A stretch of DNA of 64,000 bases, taken from the NCBI GenBank assembly GCA_038025085.1, contig CM076151.1:8995001-9059000 (forward strand), in the 5' to 3' direction. The stretch comes from Tetragonia tetragonoides (taxonomy: Eukaryota > Streptophyta > Magnoliopsida > Caryophyllales > Aizoaceae). Of the stretch, positions 59,437 through 64,000 are shown piece by piece. Each line of letters opens with the position of its first letter. Position 1 is the first letter of the stretch. Made by a program: the position numbers and the translations under genes. The notes beneath the pieces were generated by a model. It saw nothing but the letters and a program-made list of their open reading frames with translations. It made no database searches and was not told the DNA's origin.

Positions 59437-61900
59437 ATAATCTGGTGAACAATATCTGCTACCCTCTTTAGACAAGTTTATGCCATTCTATCTTACATTT
59501 TGCTGAGCAAACACTACTTCGATTGGCTGAGCATTGGCTGAGCAAACAGTTTATGCCATTCTATCTTACATTTTGCTTTTTTTTACTGCCTGTGAACTTG
59601 CAGGATTGCAACGTCTGTATCATGGCTTTCCCAAGAGTTTGATGCTCACTAAAACACTAATTATGCTGACTTAATCTCTATTGGCAGGTTCATTTTGTAA
59701 TGCTCTCCAATGACACACGCAGATATGCAGTACTGGCATACTACGGTTATGCAGAATGTTGCAGGTATTCCACAATGATTTTCTTTTCTACGGAATAATT
59801 TGATGCTAATATTAGCTACATGAATATAGTGATAATTTATGTCAAATTGTCTCAAGAACGATGTGCATATTGAGCTGATTCAAATAAAAGTCCTGGATTT
59901 TGAAGTGTAGGTTTGTGAAGGGGATATATCAATGAAGTTCAATGGTTCATATTGCCCTGTCATGGCTTAGGTTATTTTTATTCTGGTTTTGAAACTTTCT
60001 TGATGATTCCCATGTTTGGGTTTCAATCTACAGTTGCAATTTGCGTATCTCTCCCTGTTTGTGTTCTAGCTGAGTACTTATCATTGTCGTTTTGACTATA
60101 AATTATAATACACTTGATCTTTACTATTAGCTGGGTAATTTATAATCTAAGGCTAATAAATGGTAAAAATAAACTAAAGGAAATATAGTCTTAGTTCACA
60201 AAGATTTCCTCACATAAACTGATGTGTTTGTGATTTATGCAGGTGCATCATATTTCGTTAAATCATTGTTGGGGTCTTCAGTTTTTGGCATCCTCTTTCG
60301 AGGGAAAAGCGTTCAGCTGATTATTGCAATATGAAGGTGATCTTATCTTGACATACTGATTTTATGAGCAAATTCATGCTGGGTAGTGACTGGGGAGTAT
60401 GGGGACTTCCTTTCTAGGCTAGTATTCTCTTTCTTTCTCCCTCTTCTTTTCTCCCTTGAAGCATTTCAATTGTTTATATTTGACGTCAGTCTTAGTTAGT
60501 TTCCTTCTGATATGAAATTCTGACTCGTGCTTTCTGTTTTCTGGTTTTCCTTGCAGGTTTCATGTTTACGAATGGTCCAGCTTAGACTCAGTTGTCATAT
60601 AACAGTTTGATAGGTTTATGTAGTATTGTGAACTAGTTCGTATAGGGGGTAGCATTGATGTACGTTTTCTGTTGCAGCAGCTCCACTTGAACTGATTACC
60701 TGAACATATAAATCAGCAGGATTATGCTTCATATTTTTTTGGCTCAAGTTTGTGAATTTCATGCTTAATAGCCTCAATTATTTCAACAAAATCCATTTCT
60801 TTTAGTTGAATAATAAGTTGTAATACTTCACGTTCGCAAGTTGTGACAAGTCTGCAAGGACTGTTTGGTTTTCGGAGTTGTTTGTTTGTGTCATCTGATT
60901 GATTGCAGCACATAGCATTACAAAGCTATATTTGCTCCATAAGTTCCTCATGAATTCTTTAAACTCCGAGAGCACATATGACATATCGAACAAAAAAGCC
61001 ATTCAGCACCACAAGAAAGTACATAAGTATCTCTTAGTAGAATCTCATTTGTACATTGGAACAAGTTCTGCTTAATTAGTAGAAGTTGTTTGTTCGAAAA
61101 AAGATCTGTCTAATCTCTTTGCAAACTAACAATAGCAGAAATGGTGTACTGAATCTGTTTAGAAAGACTCAATCCATCAAGAGTTTTGCGTACGAGTCAA
61201 TAGAATGGAGCAATTGCTAGAATATCTCGAGGGAGATTGTCACATTGTCACTCAATCTCTTTGCAAACCCCCTTACAGGTGCAGAAAAGCAAAACTGTAA
61301 CACAAACCATGACTAGAACTTTATATCAATAGAATGGAGCAATTGCTGTTTTAAATTAGATCATGTGAGCCTTCAAAAGAAAAAGGAAAAAAAGTAATAG
61401 TTCCTGACAATGTCAAGTTCGAGTTGTTAACAGACAACCCATACAATTACAATTTACAATTACTCACTCATTAAGATTCAGCCACAAAACATATATTACA
61501 TCTTTGTATCAGTGGCTAAGAACTTATTATTAATATACTACGCCCAAGTTCAAAGCAAAAAAGAAAAAGAACATTCAAGGATCATCATTTGTTTCATATC
61601 AGTACAACACAACAAACAAACACCAATCCATCATTCACCCCCAACCCAACACACTCAAGAACCCGACCCCGAAACCGGGTCATCATTTGATGCGATTGTA
61701 ATCTGGTTTGCTAGTTTGGCGAATTGACCCTTCTCGGGCCGACCCATGTACCGGGTCACCGATGTAAACTAAGTTACTTAACCTATAGAGAGAGGAAAAA
61801 GAAAAAAAAAAAGAAAAACAACAGACGACTTATTCCGATTCTATTAGGAATCCGAATCCTAGTATGATTCTATTAGCAATCCGAATCCCAGTATGATTCT
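59437..61900. other. Region without a recognised gene; exon-like blocks
   Basis: Splice-site-bounded blocks occur on the plus strand: about 59688-59764 (open frame VHFVMLSNDTRRYAVLAYYG) and 60241-60337, with an acceptor at 60557. A stop soon follows any join I tried. On the minus strand two overlapping frames at 60722-61002 share no known domain. A short tandem repeat (agtatgattctattag) lies at 61860-61905. Confidence 0.3.
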
Positions 61901-61935
61901 ATTACTGCAACTTTAGCCCCTCTGTCTATGAGAGT

Positions 61936-62824
61936 GTGAAGGAGCCTGACATTAGTATATGTCATCTGGATATGTTGTTTTCTAGCGACGGAACTAATAC
62001 ATTATACATCCACACCTTAGATCGAACGTCAACAAACGAAGATGGAGCCTATGCTGGGAATGTTTTTACAAAAACAGTGTTATCGCTTTTTGAGTCCAAC
62101 ACTCAATTGACATTGAAAACAATTCCCTCCATTACCGAAGGTCTCAACGAGTTGGGCGATCTTGAGCTCTACAGGTTTGATAAGTATTTCAAGATTTTAA
62201 AGCATGCTTCTACGTTTCCATGCTTTATGTTATGGACATCAACGGGGAAATTGTTTGTGGTTCACAAGATTTACGATATAATGCTAAATAAATTTGGCCG
62301 CAATGAGGAACATCTAGTAGGATTAGAAGCCGAAGAAGAACAAGATAATGCATATGAAGTTCATGTCGGTGATGGTGATCATGAAGTTCATGTAGGTGAT
62401 GATGATGGTGACTTAGACCCACTGGTAGTAGTAGAAGATGACTATGATGAGCACTTAGTAACCTCCACGACGATATTACAAGACGATGTTTATCCAAGTA
62501 TTCATGGTCGATACTGAGAATGGGCATGTGTCTAGGTTGTCTAGACTCGACGATGATGATGCTATCTTTGTAGGTAAGCAAGGGTCTTTCTCAGTGTCTT
62601 CCCGTGATTTCGATGACAGCATTGGCAGTAATAATATTCAAGGCAATTGCATCTACTTCTTAGAAAATGAGGACTATCTTGATGAGGTGAATGAGGTTGC
62701 TCCCTATGTATCTCGTGAGCTTGGGATCTTTGATCTAAACACTGGCGATATTAAGAGATGCATTCCTAGTATCTCTTTACCTATTCTCTCTAGCATGCTT
62801 TGGTTCACTCCTAGTCCTTGTTAA
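61936..62824 (+). pseudogene. DUF295 (F-box-associated) gene relic
   Basis: The first frame (to 62517) has no upstream ATG: it is open back to a stop at 61894. Near 62485 the homology moves to another frame, which continues to a stop at 62824. The second part has the DUF295 signature order VFMVDTENG, DDDAIFVGKQGSFSVSSRDF, GNCIYFLEN, LGIFDLNTGDI and a terminal WFTPSPC. DUF295 proteins are plant F-box-associated beta-propellers. A Gly/Asp/Val repeat (about 62350-62430) lies in the first part. No F-box is in view, so this is a 5'-truncated, frameshifted copy. Confidence 0.72.
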
Positions 62825-62890
62825 ATTAAGCACCATACTCGTCATATTTTCAGTTCAATAAGTCTTTAACGGAGAATAAGGGTTACTTAT

Positions 62891-63572
62891 TGTTGAGGTA
62901 ACGCCCCAAATACCAAATAATATTTAGTTGTGTTTTATTTTAGTTTTGTAAAGAAATAAAATAAAACAAAAGAAAAAGAAAAAAAAAGAAAGAAAAGGAA
63001 ATTGGAAGTTGCCTTGGTGAAGAGGTTGACAGTAAGTTGAAGACTTTGAAGGCAAAAGCCTTTGATTGATTATAAAAGCCGTTGCAAACAAAAGGACGGC
63101 ATGTGAGAGAGCCGAAACAAAGCAAAGAAAAGCCGTAAGAACAAACAGCCGAAGACAAAGAAAGGGAGAGCCAGTGAGTGAGAGACAAACAAAGAGGTTT
63201 GTTCCAGTTCACGGTTGATTCGGCTTGTTCGTGTGAAGATAATCAGAGTATTCGGATCGGTCATCGGCAGATATTTGTGGGTGTATCTTTGGTTTTGTGG
63301 GAGTACCAAATTGAGTTAGGGTTTGCCAATTTGTACTAATACCAAAGATAGATTGTCTACTTGTTGATTGATCTTGTGATTGTTGCCGATTGTACTCTTG
63401 ATTATTATAGTGGATTATTGTTTAGTGCGTGGAGATCCGCACCGTGGTTTTTCCCCTAATTGAGAGGGGTTTTCCACGTAAAATTGTTTGTGTTGTTTTT
63501 GGGTTCTTGCACTTTATTTTTCCGATTTTCTATTGTTGTGATTGTGGGTAAATACCGTAGTTTTTCCCAACA
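62891..63572 (+). repeat. 5' LTR of a second Ty1-copia element
   Basis: Starts TGTTGAGG and ends CCCAACA, 682 bp, immediately before a primer site. The partner LTR lies outside the window. Confidence 0.8.
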
Positions 63573-63573
63573 G

Positions 63574-63585
63574 TGGTATCAGAGC
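63574..63585 (+). other. Primer binding site of the second copia element
   Basis: TGGTATCAGAGC, one base after the LTR. Confidence 0.93.
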
Positions 63586-63656
63586 TTTTGGTTGTAGGAT
63601 CGGTGGTGGGAAAATTACTGTATTTATTGAAGGAGGAATTATTTTGTGCAAGTAAC

Positions 63657-64000
63657 ATGTCTGGTAGTATGCCCAAATATGATATCCCTTTGTTTGATGG
63701 TAAAATTAATTTTACTGTGTGGAAGAGTACAGTTGAGGATTTGTTGGTTCAACAAAATTTAGATGAGGCTTTAGATGAGACAAAGCCTAGTGGGGTGACC
63801 GATGCCCAATGGACATCGAAGAAGAAGAAAGCTGTCAGTACTATTAGATTAGCTATGGCTCCGGAGATCAAGTATAATTACTTGACTGAGACAGATCCAA
63901 AGAAGTTGTTGGATAAGCTCCAGAGTGTATATGCATCAAAGTCACTGACTAACAAGCTTTGTTTGAGATATGAGTTGTACCAGCTAAAGATGGAGCAAGG
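63657..64000 (+). CDS. Copia Gag, N-terminal part (continues off window)
   Basis: An open frame from ATG 72 bases after the primer site starts MSGSMPKYDIPLFDGKINF and contains the TVWKSTVEDLLVQQNLDEAL and WTSKKKKAVSTIRLAM features of UBN2-type copia Gag. It is a different family from the element at 53778, judging by LTR and Gag sequence. Open to the right edge. Confidence 0.88.
   Translation, partial: MSGSMPKYDIPLFDGKINFTVWKSTVEDLLVQQNLDEALDETKPSGVTDAQWTSKKKKAVSTIRLAMAPEIKYNYLTETDPKKLLDKLQSVYASKSLTNKLCLRYELYQLKMEQ

Noticed and set aside
60722..61002. Two overlapping minus frames (63 and 66 aa)
   Set aside because: No start context, no known domain, and a frameshift would be needed to join them.

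Overview
The window is nuclear DNA of a flowering plant, almost certainly a eudicot. It shows AT-rich introns with GT-AG borders, plant-specific gene families (plant U-box/ARM E3 ligase, B3 DNA-binding protein, DUF295 F-box relic), tRNA-derived SINEs, MITEs and Ty1-copia retrotransposons with the usual initiator-Met tRNA primer site. I cannot name the species. No bacterial-type operon, CRISPR array or rRNA is present.

The left two thirds (1-41.8 kb) hold five well-preserved host genes whose exons I joined by hand; every join keeps the reading frame. They are ATG2 (minus strand, eight exons in view, 3' end beyond the left edge); a PUB12/13/14-type U-box-ARM ubiquitin ligase (plus, four exons, 703 aa), divergent from ATG2 over a shared 0.64-kb upstream region; an NQR-type enzyme fusing a short-chain dehydrogenase to a quinone-oxidoreductase-like domain (plus, 18 exons over 14 kb, 634 aa); a B3-domain protein (minus, six exons, 256 aa); and a DUF829/TMEM53-like alpha/beta hydrolase (minus, seven exons, 425 aa). 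Introns and spacers here carry SINEs, Tourist-like MITEs, a solo LTR, foldback elements and a perfect 20-bp hairpin.

The right third (41.8-64 kb) is repeat-dominated. From 42.2 to 47.7 kb there is a nested pile of terminal-inverted-repeat elements, including a Mutator-like family present twice in the window and an innermost element with about 200-bp inverted arms around what looks like a FAS1 (fasciclin) gene fragment. Next come a 3.8-kb LTR element without coding capacity (48.2-52.0 kb), an intact 5.66-kb Ty1-copia element with a perfect ATAAT target duplication (53.8-59.4 kb), a frameshifted DUF295 relic (61.9-62.8 kb) and the 5' part of a second Ty1-copia element running off the right edge.

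The host genes do not form a pathway: autophagy lipid transfer, ubiquitination, redox, DNA binding and a membrane-type hydrolase. I found no clear new multi-gene system. The strongest leads are the nested transposons with a captured gene fragment, the intact recent copia element, the two-domain NQR enzyme, and the hairpins near or inside genes.
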